Assembly: GCF_003710815.1 (NCBI RefSeq)
Contig: NZ_RHHP01000035.1
Span: 1-63,715 of the forward strand
Origin: Brevibacillus centrosporus
GTDB lineage: Bacteria; Bacillota; Bacilli; Brevibacillales; Brevibacillaceae
Direction of reading: 5' to 3'
DNA: 63,715 bases
Under the pieces are notes generated by a model. It was not told where the DNA came from. It saw only the letters and a list, made by a program, of their open reading frames with translations, and searched no databases. This document shows, piece by piece, positions 1 through 8,413 of the stretch. Both the position numbers and the translations under genes were made by a program. Positions within the stretch are counted from its first letter, which is position 1; every line of letters begins with the position of its first letter.

Positions 1-48
1 ACACATACTTAGCAAACATGCGTATTCAGTTTTGAAGGAATGAAACGT
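1..48 (+). other. Probable trailer of an upstream rRNA operon
   Basis: Positions 25-39 are, apart from one mismatch, the reverse complement of the leader element at 63516-63530 that precedes the 16S gene at the other end of the window. Leader and trailer elements of this kind pair to form processing stalks in Bacillus rRNA operons. The rRNA genes themselves lie outside the window, so this is an inference. Confidence 0.5.
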
Positions 49-89
49 GCCTCTTTACCCCAAAATGGGTAAAGGGGCTTTTCTGTTTT
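49..89 (+). terminator. Rho-independent terminator of the upstream (rRNA) operon
   Basis: A 12-bp stem (49-60 with 67-78, one G-T pair) and a 6-nt loop are followed by a T-rich run. It ends the upstream transcript ahead of the glycosyltransferase gene. The rest of the gap to 280 holds a weak promoter candidate and nothing else that I recognise. Confidence 0.8.
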
Positions 90-190
90 ACATAAAGCCG
101 CACGAATCGTTTGGTGCAACCCAGGTTTCTAATTGCCCTTTTACGCTGTTTATGTCGACAAGTTAGGTCGATTGACCGACAAGTTACCCC

Positions 191-220
191 TTGCAGAGCG
201 CAGAGGCGGTAGACTAACAT
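191..220 (+). promoter_or_regulatory. Candidate sigma-A promoter for the glycosyltransferase-HAD pair
   Basis: TTGCAG (191-196) and TAACAT (215-220) are separated by 18 nt, each matching consensus at four of six positions. It is the best candidate between the terminator and the gene at 281, but weak. Confidence 0.3.
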
Positions 221-280
221 GAGAGGGTACTAATCAGAGGGTATAGTTGGCATGGCATGGTTTATGAAGGAGAATAATTA

Positions 281-1408
281 ATGAAGAAAATCCTGATCTT
301 TTCAGCTTCCATCGGTAATGGTCACAATCAGGCTGCCAGAGCGATGCAAGAAAGTCTGGCGGAGGCTGGCTACACGTCGATGATCATTGATACGTTGGAG
401 TACATCAGCCCCACGTTTCACAAAATCTTGCTGGAAAGCTACATGAATTTATTGCGGTTGTCCCCAAAAATGTGGGGGAGAATCTATCATAATACAGAAA
501 AAAGTAGATTTTTTGATATGAACGTACTCATGAATAAACTATTGGCAAACAAGCTGAAGAAGTTGATAAACAGCGTTCAGCCTGACGCATTTATTGCTAC
601 GCATCCGTTTGCCAGTTGTATGCTGTCGGTGTTAAAGGGAAGGAATGACTGGAGAGAACCGATATACACGATTATTACAGACTACACAATTCACCCGTCC
701 TGGATTAATCATCACATTAACTACTATTTTATTGGCCATGAACAGTTGTACTATCTTGTGGACCTCTATCGACAGGATCATCAAAAATTCATCCCCATGG
801 GTATCCCGATCATGCGCAAGTTCCGATTACCCTTGGACACGGAACAGATCCGAAATAAGCTGAAGCTGAGACCAGAGCAAAAGAGCATTATCCTCTCAGG
901 CGGTGGCTTGGGGCTAGGCTCCATGGAAAAAGTCCTCGATGGCTTGGAAGAAATCGATCTTCCTATTAAAGCCTTTATTTTGACTGGTACCAATGATAAG
1001 CTGTATCGAAAGGTCACAAATCGAACTTATCGTCATGAGGTAGTCCCACTAAAGTTTGTAAACAACTTTCACGAATACCTGGAGACGGCAGACCTGATCG
1101 TAACAAAATCAGGTGGACTGACTTCGGCGGAAGTAATGAGCAAACGGGTTCCGATGATCATCTACAACCCGCTGCCAGGTCAGGAAGAGCGCAACAGCCA
1201 CTTCTTGTTAAATAACGGTTGTGCAGTCCACGCCAACCTGTCCGAGCAGCTCATTTACTTTATTGAAGAGCTATTGCATAGTCCTTCCAAAGTTGATTAC
1301 ATGAAAAGAATGGCACATAAGATATCGAAGCCGGATGCTGCTCAGCGAATAGCTGAATTCATTCGCGACGATATGAAAATGCTGGAGCAAGACGAGCAGA
1401 TCCCATGA
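281..1408 (+). CDS. Glycosyltransferase, MGDG synthase / diacylglycerol glucosyltransferase family
   Basis: Predicted cytoplasmic or membrane-peripheral GT28-type glycosyltransferase of 375 residues. The N-terminal MGDG-synthase-like domain begins with the GNGH motif (about residues 12-15) expected for lipid-acceptor enzymes. The C-terminal GT28 domain carries the glycine-rich SGGGLGLGS segment and the nucleotide-sugar-binding TKSGGLTSAE motif. Family members such as UgtP transfer glucose from UDP-glucose to diacylglycerol, making glycolipid anchors; the acceptor here cannot be read from sequence. An AAGGAGA ribosome binding site lies about 8 nt before the ATG. It is followed after 44 nt by a HAD phosphatase and may be cotranscribed with it. 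It could also be a relative of unknown acceptor specificity. Confidence 0.85.
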   Translation: MKKILIFSASIGNGHNQAARAMQESLAEAGYTSMIIDTLEYISPTFHKILLESYMNLLRLSPKMWGRIYHNTEKSRFFDMNVLMNKLLANKLKKLINSVQPDAFIATHPFASCMLSVLKGRNDWREPIYTIITDYTIHPSWINHHINYYFIGHEQLYYLVDLYRQDHQKFIPMGIPIMRKFRLPLDTEQIRNKLKLRPEQKSIILSGGGLGLGSMEKVLDGLEEIDLPIKAFILTGTNDKLYRKVTNRTYRHEVVPLKFVNNFHEYLETADLIVTKSGGLTSAEVMSKRVPMIIYNPLPGQEERNSHFLLNNGCAVHANLSEQLIYFIEELLHSPSKVDYMKRMAHKISKPDAAQRIAEFIRDDMKMLEQDEQIP

Positions 1409-1452
1409 ATCGATGAACTCGTGCACATGATCAGAAGGATGAGGAGGAAAAC

Positions 1453-2139
1453 ATGAGCATCCCCTATGCGGTCCTGTTTGATATGGATGGAACCTTGCTG
1501 CAAACCGAAAGGCTCTCGACACCTGCTTTTCAGCGAACGTTCGAGCAGCTACGTCAAAACGGTTTGTGGGACGGACCTACGCCAGACAAAACTGAGCTCA
1601 TCAATATTTTAGGCATGACGATTGATCAAGTATGGAAAAAACTGCTGCCAGATGCGAGTGAAGAGGCGATTCAAGCAGCAGATACGTTTTTGATAAAAAA
1701 TGAAATTCAGCTCATTCACGAGAGAGTAACGGATCTGTACCCGGGTGTGTTTGAAACCCTTCGTGATCTGCATGCGAAAGGCGTAGCGCTGTTTATTGCA
1801 AGCAATGGGCAGGAGGAGTACATTGATGCTCTTTGTGAAGAGTACGGATTAAAGCCCTTTTTCACAGATCTGTATTCAGCAGGCCGTTTCCGCACACGTA
1901 CCAAAAACGATCTGGTGGCGAAATTGATCGCGGATTATCAGGTGCAAAAAGCGGCTATGGTTGGAGATCGTCACTCTGATGTAGAAGCAGGTACGTCAAA
2001 TGGACTTTTTACTATCGGCTGCGACTTTGGCTTTGCCAATCCAGGTGAACTGGATGGAGCCGATGTGATCATCACAAAATTCCCCCAAATCCTTGATCAT
2101 TTGCCAGAACTCGACACCGTCAGGCAAAGTCAAACATAA
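1453..2139 (+). CDS. HAD-superfamily hydrolase (phosphoglycolate phosphatase-like)
   Basis: A 228-residue HAD subfamily-I phosphatase, probably cytoplasmic. Motif I is DMDGT (D10 and D12, nucleophile and acid/base), motif II is the Ser in IASNGQ, and motif IV is GDRHSDVEAG, which binds the Mg ion. An inserted helical cap between motifs I and II suggests a small phosphometabolite substrate such as phosphoglycolate or a sugar phosphate, which is unassignable from sequence. GAGGAGG precedes the ATG. It ends in its own terminator, so it forms a short unit with the upstream glycosyltransferase, separate from the ctsR operon. Confidence 0.85.
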   Translation: MSIPYAVLFDMDGTLLQTERLSTPAFQRTFEQLRQNGLWDGPTPDKTELINILGMTIDQVWKKLLPDASEEAIQAADTFLIKNEIQLIHERVTDLYPGVFETLRDLHAKGVALFIASNGQEEYIDALCEEYGLKPFFTDLYSAGRFRTRTKNDLVAKLIADYQVQKAAMVGDRHSDVEAGTSNGLFTIGCDFGFANPGELDGADVIITKFPQILDHLPELDTVRQSQT

Positions 2140-2168
2140 ACCATTCCGATGTGGAGTGGTTTTTTTTG
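2138..2168 (+). terminator. Rho-independent terminator after the HAD hydrolase
   Basis: A stem of about 9 bp (aaccattcc with ggagtggtt, one G-T pair) with a 5-nt loop runs directly into eight T residues. It overlaps the HAD stop codon. Confidence 0.85.
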
Positions 2169-2219
2169 TATGGTTTCAAGCGTCCCCATTTTGCCCACAA
2201 TAGAAAGTGTATTCACCAC

Positions 2220-2268
2220 TTGCAAGCGTCAAGTAAACCCATTATAATTAAAGTCAAAGATAGTCAAA
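2220..2268 (+). promoter_or_regulatory. ctsR operon promoter with CtsR operator
   Basis: TTGCAA (2220-2225), a 17-nt spacer and a perfect TATAAT (2243-2248) form a strong sigma-A promoter. Directly downstream, at the expected +1, is a CtsR heptad repeat AGTCAAA-GAT-AGTCAAA (2252-2268), matching the known RGTCAAA-NAN-RGTCAAA consensus. A partial third repeat (GTCAA) follows. Bound CtsR would block initiation, giving autorepression of the operon until heat or stress releases it. Confidence 0.92.
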
Positions 2269-2306
2269 GTCAATAGTGAAACACAACGAGAAGAGGAGGC
2301 GATGAC

Positions 2307-2771
2307 TTGCGTAACATCTCTGACATCATTGAACATCACTTGAAAAGCATTATAACGGAGAGTCCCAATGGTTTGATCGAGATTCAGCGTAGTGAGCTAG
2401 CCGACCTTTTTCAATGTGTTCCGTCTCAGATCAACTACGTCATCAATACCCGATTTACCGTTCAAAAAGGGTATATTGTGGAAAGCAAGCGTGGCGGCGG
2501 TGGATACATCCGTATTCGCAAAGTGCAGATCGTCAGCAAAGCGCGCTTGCAGGAACTTTTGACCGAGGAGCTGATTGGCGAGGCTATCACACAAAGTGTG
2601 GGCAATGCTATCGTAGAGCGCTTGTTAGAGGAAGGCTTGGTCAATCTAAGGGAAGCTACCCTGATGAAAATTGCCACTTCCCGATCTGTCTTAACCGTGG
2701 ATACGGAATTGCGAGATCGTTTGCGGGCAAATATTTTAAAGCAAATGATCGCAGCTATTTTGCTGAAGTAA
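2307..2771 (+). CDS. ctsR: Transcriptional repressor CtsR
   Basis: Class III heat-shock repressor, 154 residues. The N-terminal winged-helix domain includes the glycine-rich wing RGGGGYIRI, the element known in the family to sense heat directly and to contact DNA. The C-terminal half is the dimerisation domain recognised by McsB and ClpC. The start is TTG (MRNISDIIEHH aligns with other CtsR N-termini) behind AGAGGAGG; no in-frame ATG is suitably placed. It heads the ctsR-mcsA-mcsB-clpC operon and its own operator lies at 2252-2268. Confidence 0.97.
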   Translation: MRNISDIIEHHLKSIITESPNGLIEIQRSELADLFQCVPSQINYVINTRFTVQKGYIVESKRGGGGYIRIRKVQIVSKARLQELLTEELIGEAITQSVGNAIVERLLEEGLVNLREATLMKIATSRSVLTVDTELRDRLRANILKQMIAAILLK

Positions 2772-2800
2772 ACGAAACACGTGCTAGGAGGGATGATGTG

Positions 2801-3319
2801 ATGAACTGTGAGGAATGTGGAAAACGACCGGCGACACTTCATCTGACGAAAATCGTCAATGGCGAAAAAACCGAATACCATATTTGTGAGCACTGTGCTC
2901 AGGAAAAAGGGGACGTCTTTACCGGCTTTCACAATTTCAGCATCAACAATCTCCTTTCCGGACTTCTAAAATTCGACCCGATGCAAAAAGGCATGAAGGA
3001 TGCGACTACAAACAAACCGCTCCGGTGTGAAACCTGCGGACTCACCTATGCCCAATTCAGCAAGAGTGGGCGCTTTGGCTGCAGCGATTGCTACACCTTC
3101 CTAGGAGATCGACTGGATCCCCTGTTCAGACGGATTCATGGCAATACGCAGCACATCGGAAAAGTGCCGGAGAGAACAGGTGGCAAGCTGAAAATCCGTA
3201 AAGAGCTGGAGCAGTTAAAGCAAGCCTTGCAGACGCATGTGGCGAGTGAGGAATTTGAAAAAGCTGCAGAGATGCGGGACCGAATTCGTGCTTTGGAACA
3301 AAAGATGGCCCAATCGTAA
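2801..3319 (+). CDS. mcsA: McsA, activator of protein arginine kinase McsB
   Basis: A 172-residue zinc-binding adaptor that activates McsB and tunes CtsR turnover. Two CxxC pairs near the N-terminus (C3/C6 and C29/C32) and a second Cys cluster (CETC and CSDC) fit the family. A C-terminal UVR motif (about residues 136-170, FEKAAEMRDRIRALE) resembles the ClpC- and UvrB-interaction motif. The ATG at 2801 sits 8 nt after AGGAGGG; the reading frame stays open further upstream across ctsR, but that part is not McsA. Confidence 0.95.
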   Translation: MNCEECGKRPATLHLTKIVNGEKTEYHICEHCAQEKGDVFTGFHNFSINNLLSGLLKFDPMQKGMKDATTNKPLRCETCGLTYAQFSKSGRFGCSDCYTFLGDRLDPLFRRIHGNTQHIGKVPERTGGKLKIRKELEQLKQALQTHVASEEFEKAAEMRDRIRALEQKMAQS

Positions 3320-3337
3320 CAAGGGGAGGTTAGCTGG

Positions 3338-4414
3338 ATGTCGCAACAGCAGTTTATGCAGAACCCGTGGAGCAATTGGATGAAAGGGGAAGGACCTGAT
3401 CCCGATATCGTCATCAGCACACGGTTACGCATCGCCCGTAACCTGCGCCAGCACCCTTTTCCGTTGCTTGCAACTGATTCCCAAGGGGAGGAAGTAGTAA
3501 GAAAGGTAACGGAAGTAGCCGAGTCGGATGCCATGCGCAAACGACACCATCTGCAAGTGCTTCAAATGGATCAGGTTAACCCGCTGGAGAAACGAGTACT
3601 GGTGGAGAAGCATCTGATCAGTCCGCATCTGGCCGAGGAGTCTCGGAAGGGTGCTGTGCTGCTTAGCTCAGATGAGTCCGTCAGCATCATGGTAAATGAA
3701 GAGGATCATATTCGGATTCAAGTTCTGTTGCCGGGATTTCGTTTAAACGAAGCCTGGGAAATCGGGACCAAAATAGATGATATTTTCGAGAAGAATTTGA
3801 ACTACGCTTTTGATGAGACCAGAGGATACTTAACGAGCTGCCCGACAAACGTAGGTACGGGGATTCGCGCCTCCGTCATGCTCCACCTCCCCGCCTTGGT
3901 GATGACCCAGCAGATCAGCCGAATTTTACAAGCAATTAATCAAGTTGGTCTGGTTGTACGAGGAATTTATGGGGAAGGCAGCGAAGCTTTAGGAAACCTG
4001 TTTCAATTATCCAATCAGGTGACGCTGGGAATGTCGGAGTCTGACATCCTCTCCAACCTGTACGGAGTAGCGAGACAAATTATCGAACAAGAGCGCGTGG
4101 CACGAACATACTTACTTGAGCATACCCGTGTATCCCTGGAGGATCGCATTTTCCGTTCGTACGGCATCCTGATGTACGCACGCACGGTGGAATCCAAGGA
4201 AGCAGCACAGCGCCTATCCGATGTTCGTTTAGGTATTGACCTGGGAGTGATTCCAGACGTATCGCCATTAGTGCTAAATGAACTGCTTGTCACGACCCAG
4301 CCGGGATTCCTGCAGCAGCACGCCGGTCAAAAGCTAACCCCTGATCAGCGTGACGAACGAAGAGCCCGATTAATACGGGAGCGCATCACGGACAGACAGG
4401 AGCACAGCGGCTGA
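3338..4414 (+). CDS. mcsB: Protein arginine kinase McsB
   Basis: A 358-residue protein arginine kinase of the phosphagen-kinase fold. It phosphorylates arginines on CtsR and on misfolded proteins, marking them for ClpCP. The N-terminal ISTRLRIARNL nucleotide-binding segment and the central TSCPTNVGTGIRASVM motif, including the conserved Cys region of phosphagen kinases, are visible. GGGGAGG precedes the ATG. It lies between its activator mcsA and its partner clpC in the CtsR regulon. Confidence 0.96.
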   Translation: MSQQQFMQNPWSNWMKGEGPDPDIVISTRLRIARNLRQHPFPLLATDSQGEEVVRKVTEVAESDAMRKRHHLQVLQMDQVNPLEKRVLVEKHLISPHLAEESRKGAVLLSSDESVSIMVNEEDHIRIQVLLPGFRLNEAWEIGTKIDDIFEKNLNYAFDETRGYLTSCPTNVGTGIRASVMLHLPALVMTQQISRILQAINQVGLVVRGIYGEGSEALGNLFQLSNQVTLGMSESDILSNLYGVARQIIEQERVARTYLLEHTRVSLEDRIFRSYGILMYARTVESKEAAQRLSDVRLGIDLGVIPDVSPLVLNELLVTTQPGFLQQHAGQKLTPDQRDERRARLIRERITDRQEHSG

Positions 4415-4483
4415 TCAAAACAACAGCAACACGCAACAGTTAACCCATAGAGAATAAACACGGTTACCTTGGAGGTGTACGAT

Positions 4484-6934
4484 ATGATGTTTGGACGTTT
4501 TACGGAACGAGCACAAAAAGTATTGGCGCTTGCCCTAGAAGAAGCAGTGCGTCTCGGCCACAAAGATATTGGGACAGAGCACGTACTGCTGGGTTTGATT
4601 CGGGAAGGTGAAGGGATTGCAGCGAAAGCTCTTCAATCGCTGGGACTTGGTCTCGATAAAATCCAAAGTGAAGTGGAATCGTTGATCGGACGCGGTACGG
4701 AGCAGTCCGGCAGTAATTACACGCCAAACTATACACCTCGCGCCAAAAAGGTCATTGAGTTGTCCATGGATGAAGCTCGCAAGCTGGGCCATACGTACGT
4801 GGGCACCGAGCATATCCTGCTTGGTCTGATCCGTGAAGGGGAAGGCATTGCGGCTAGAATCATGAATAATTTGGGCGTCAGCCTGAACAAAGCGCGTCAG
4901 CAAGTACTGCAGCTTCTGGGCAGCTCGGAGATGATGGCATCTCATCAGCCCTCCGGTGGCAATCCGGCAGCGAATACGCCTACGCTGGACGGCTTGGCAC
5001 GCGATCTGACAGCTATCGCACGCGATGGCGGACTGGATCCTGTGATTGGTCGTCAAAAGGAAATTGAGCGCGTGATTCAGGTACTGAGCAGACGTACCAA
5101 GAACAACCCAGTTCTCATCGGGGAACCAGGTGTAGGGAAAACGGCAATCGCGGAAGGCTTGGCACAAAAGATCGTGAACAACGAGATTCCGGAGACGCTG
5201 CGTGACAAGCGCGTCATGACACTCGATATGGGTACCGTCGTTGCGGGAACGAAGTATCGCGGTGAATTTGAGGACCGCCTGAAAAAGATCATGGATGAAA
5301 TTCGCCAGGCAGGAAACATCATTCTGTTCATTGACGAATTGCATACTCTGATCGGTGCAGGTGGAGCAGAAGGTGCCATCGACGCTTCCAATATTCTCAA
5401 GCCGGCTCTCGCTCGCGGAGAATTGCAGTGCGTAGGGGCAACTACGCTGGACGAATACCGCAAATACATCGAAAAGGATGCTGCTCTGGAGCGCCGTTTC
5501 CAACCCATTCAGGTTGATGAACCTACAGCCGAGGATGCGGTTAAGATTCTGCACGGTCTGCGCGATCGCTACGAAGCCCATCACCGCGTAAAAATCACAG
5601 ATGAAGCCATTGAACAGGCAGTGAAGCTGTCTGACCGATACATCACAGATCGTTTCCTGCCAGACAAAGCGATCGACCTGGTCGATGAGGCAGCATCCAA
5701 AGTACGCTTGCAGTCCTTTACCGTTCCACCGAATCTCAAGGAACTGGAAGGCCGTCTGGAAGAAGTGCGCAAGGAAAAGGATGCCGCAGTGCAGTCTCAG
5801 GAGTTTGAAGAGGCAGCAGCTTTGCGTGATCAGGAACAAAAGCTGCGCGAAGAGCTGGATAAAACGAAAAAAGACTGGAAAGAACGCCAAGGCCAGTTGA
5901 ACATGGAAGTAACGCCTGAAGATATCGCTCAGGTCGTAGCCAGCTGGACGGGTATCCCTGTTCTCAAGCTGAAGGAAGAGGAAGCAGAGCGCCTGCTGAA
6001 AATGGAGGAAATTCTGCACAGTCGTGTCATTGGGCAAGACGAAGCAGTCAAATCCATCTCCCGTGCGGTACGCCGTGCGCGTGCAGGTCTCAAGGATCCG
6101 AAGCGCCCTGTAGGCTCGTTTATTTTCCTCGGTCCTACCGGTGTAGGGAAAACGGAACTGGCCCGTGCGGTAGCCGAAACGCTGTTTGGCGATGAAGACG
6201 CCATGATCCGCGTTGACATGTCCGAGTACATGGAGAAGCATTCTACAGCTCGTCTGGTCGGTGCCCCTCCAGGGTACGTCGGTTACGATGAGGGTGGTCA
6301 GCTGACGGAAAAAGTACGCCGCAAACCGTACTCCGTAATCCTGCTGGATGAGATCGAAAAAGCGCATCCGGACGTATTCAATATCTTGCTGCAGGTACTG
6401 GATGATGGGCGTTTGACGGATTCCAAAGGACGCACGGTTGATTTCCGCAATACGGTCGTCATCATGACCTCCAACGTGGGAGCCAGCATGATCAAGAAAA
6501 ACACCACGCTCGGCTTTACCACAGGCGATACGGAAAGAAAGTATCAGGATATGAAGGATAAAGTGATGGATGAGCTGAAAAAGAGCTTCCGTCCTGAATT
6601 CCTGAACCGCATCGATGAAGTCATCGTGTTCCATTCCTTGGAGCAAGAGCACATCGAGCAAATCGTATCCCTGATGACGGATGAGCTCCGCAAACGCTTG
6701 AAAGAACAAAGCATTGATTTCCAATTGACCGAAGATGCCAAAAAAGTATTGGCAAAAGAGGGCTTCGATCCAGCCTATGGTGCACGTCCGCTGCGTAGAG
6801 CCATTCAGCGTCATATCGAGGACAGATTGTCTGAGGAGCTGCTGAAAGGCAATATCAGCAAAGGCGATACCGTCAACATCGATTCCGTGGAAGGTCAGCT
6901 GGTCGTCAAACGATTGGAAAAAACAAAGCTGTAA
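4484..6934 (+). CDS. clpC: ATP-dependent Clp protease ATPase subunit ClpC
   Basis: Hsp100 unfoldase of 816 residues that feeds substrates to ClpP. The N-terminal double Clp-N repeat (about 1-145) is followed by AAA1 (Walker A GEPGVGKT at 213-220), the coiled M domain with a UVR-like segment (about 410-460), and AAA2 (Walker A GPTGVGKT at 550-557). The pore loop GYVGY and the ClpP-docking LGF tripeptide are present. The reading frame extends upstream to a TTG at 4469, but GGAGGTG (4471-4477) places the start at ATG 4484 (MMFGRFTERAQ, as in B. subtilis). It is the last gene of the CtsR operon, followed by a terminator. Confidence 0.97.
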   Translation: MMFGRFTERAQKVLALALEEAVRLGHKDIGTEHVLLGLIREGEGIAAKALQSLGLGLDKIQSEVESLIGRGTEQSGSNYTPNYTPRAKKVIELSMDEARKLGHTYVGTEHILLGLIREGEGIAARIMNNLGVSLNKARQQVLQLLGSSEMMASHQPSGGNPAANTPTLDGLARDLTAIARDGGLDPVIGRQKEIERVIQVLSRRTKNNPVLIGEPGVGKTAIAEGLAQKIVNNEIPETLRDKRVMTLDMGTVVAGTKYRGEFEDRLKKIMDEIRQAGNIILFIDELHTLIGAGGAEGAIDASNILKPALARGELQCVGATTLDEYRKYIEKDAALERRFQPIQVDEPTAEDAVKILHGLRDRYEAHHRVKITDEAIEQAVKLSDRYITDRFLPDKAIDLVDEAASKVRLQSFTVPPNLKELEGRLEEVRKEKDAAVQSQEFEEAAALRDQEQKLREELDKTKKDWKERQGQLNMEVTPEDIAQVVASWTGIPVLKLKEEEAERLLKMEEILHSRVIGQDEAVKSISRAVRRARAGLKDPKRPVGSFIFLGPTGVGKTELARAVAETLFGDEDAMIRVDMSEYMEKHSTARLVGAPPGYVGYDEGGQLTEKVRRKPYSVILLDEIEKAHPDVFNILLQVLDDGRLTDSKGRTVDFRNTVVIMTSNVGASMIKKNTTLGFTTGDTERKYQDMKDKVMDELKKSFRPEFLNRIDEVIVFHSLEQEHIEQIVSLMTDELRKRLKEQSIDFQLTEDAKKVLAKEGFDPAYGARPLRRAIQRHIEDRLSEELLKGNISKGDTVNIDSVEGQLVVKRLEKTKL

Positions 6935-6952
6935 GCAGCTATAGCAATAGAA

Positions 6953-6987
6953 GGATGCCTCCCGAAACAGGAGGTATTCTTTTTTTG
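6953..6987 (+). terminator. Terminator of the ctsR-clpC operon
   Basis: ATGCCTCC and GGAGGTAT pair across a short loop and are followed by seven T residues. Confidence 0.85.
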
Positions 6988-7039
6988 TATCTCTAAGTAT
7001 GATAAAAATAGAGGATAGAATCCAAACGAGGGTGCGAAT

Positions 7040-8407
7040 ATGTCAAAGTATAAAACGAAATACGCGTGTCAAGAATGTGGCTATGAATCGCCGAAATGGA
7101 TGGGGAAATGTCCAGGCTGTAATAGCTGGAATACAATGGTAGAGGAAATGACAGTCAAAACCGCGCATCGCCACGAAGGCTTGAGCGGTGGGCAGAAACA
7201 GGCGGCGATGCCACTCACGGAAGTAGCCAGTGAAGAAGATCCGCGCATGGACACGACAATTGGGGAGTTGAACCGGGTTTTGGGTGGCGGTCTTGTGCCT
7301 GGCTCTCTTATTTTGGTCGGCGGGGATCCGGGGATTGGAAAATCAACACTGCTGCTGCAGACCTCATTTGCTTTGGCGCATCAAGGTGCAAAAGTGTTGT
7401 ACGTATCCGGGGAGGAGTCGGCAAAACAGATCAAGCTGCGCGCCGATCGACTCGGGACAAATACTCCGCCCATGTTTGTTTTAGCAGAAAATGATTTGGA
7501 TTTGATCGAACAGCATATTAATCAGGTAGACCCCCATGTCTTGATCATTGACTCGATTCAGACCGTTTTCCACCCGGCTGTCCAATCAGCAGCAGGAAGC
7601 GTCGCCCAAGTGCGTGAAGCTACCGCACAGCTGATGCGGATTGCCAAAGGAAAAGGGATCGGCACGTTTATCGTCGGTCACGTCACCAAGGAAGGATCGA
7701 TTGCAGGTCCGCGTATGCTTGAGCATATGGTGGATGCCGTGCTCTATTTTGAAGGAGAGCGCCACAACACGTTTCGTATCCTCAGAGCGGTCAAAAATCG
7801 CTTTGGTTCGACAAATGAGATCGGGATTTTTGAGATGAAGGACCGCGGACTGGAAGAAGTGGCAAATCCATCGGAAATCTTCTTGGCGGAGCGTCCGTTT
7901 GGTGTAGCTGGTTCTACTGTTGTGGCCAGCATGGAGGGAACGCGCCCGGTCTTAGTTGAGCTGCAAGCTCTCGTTGCCCCTACGAGCTTTGTGACCCCAC
8001 GAAGAATGGCTACAGGCGTCGATCATCAGCGTGTAGCGATGATTATGGCAGTTTTGGAAAAGCGTATGGGCATGATGCTGCAAAATCAGGACGCGTATGT
8101 AAACGTGGCGGGTGGTGTACGTCTGGATGAGCCTGCCGTGGACTTGGCGATTGCCGTAAGTATCGCAAGCAGCTTCCGTGACCATGCAACGAACCCTCAT
8201 GACGTTGTGATTGGGGAGATCGGCCTGACTGGTGAGGTGCGAGGTGTGTCTCGCATTGAACAGCGGGTGCGAGAAGCTCACAAGTTAGGCTTCAAGCGAG
8301 TCATTATTCCTGAAAAGAATATCCGTGGCTTGGATGCTCCTGACGATATTCAGGTGATTGGCGTATCGAACATTGGGGAGGCTTTGAACGAGGTCATAAG
8401 GGGGTAA
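7040..8407 (+). CDS. radA: DNA repair protein RadA
   Basis: RecA-like branch-migration helicase of 455 residues acting in homologous recombination. The N-terminal zinc finger has C10, C13, C24 and C27. The RecA core has Walker A GGDPGIGKST at about 94-103 and the RadA signature KNRFGSTNEIG. The C-terminal third is the Lon-protease-like scaffold domain. GAGGGTG precedes the ATG. disA begins 6 nt after the stop, so the two are cotranscribed; DisA and RadA are known to interact functionally in Bacillus. Confidence 0.97.
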   Translation: MSKYKTKYACQECGYESPKWMGKCPGCNSWNTMVEEMTVKTAHRHEGLSGGQKQAAMPLTEVASEEDPRMDTTIGELNRVLGGGLVPGSLILVGGDPGIGKSTLLLQTSFALAHQGAKVLYVSGEESAKQIKLRADRLGTNTPPMFVLAENDLDLIEQHINQVDPHVLIIDSIQTVFHPAVQSAAGSVAQVREATAQLMRIAKGKGIGTFIVGHVTKEGSIAGPRMLEHMVDAVLYFEGERHNTFRILRAVKNRFGSTNEIGIFEMKDRGLEEVANPSEIFLAERPFGVAGSTVVASMEGTRPVLVELQALVAPTSFVTPRRMATGVDHQRVAMIMAVLEKRMGMMLQNQDAYVNVAGGVRLDEPAVDLAIAVSIASSFRDHATNPHDVVIGEIGLTGEVRGVSRIEQRVREAHKLGFKRVIIPEKNIRGLDAPDDIQVIGVSNIGEALNEVIRG

Positions 8408-8413
8408 GGGCGG

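Noticed and set aside
26..220. Minus-strand 64-codon frame near the left end
   Set aside because: Overlaps the rrn terminator and trailer; no ribosome binding site.
2414..2800. N-terminal extension of McsA over ctsR
   Set aside because: Runs in another frame through ctsR; AGGAGGG places the start at 2801.
4535..6814. Minus-strand open frame of 759 codons opposite clpC
   Set aside because: Same pattern of shadow composition; fully inside a conserved gene.
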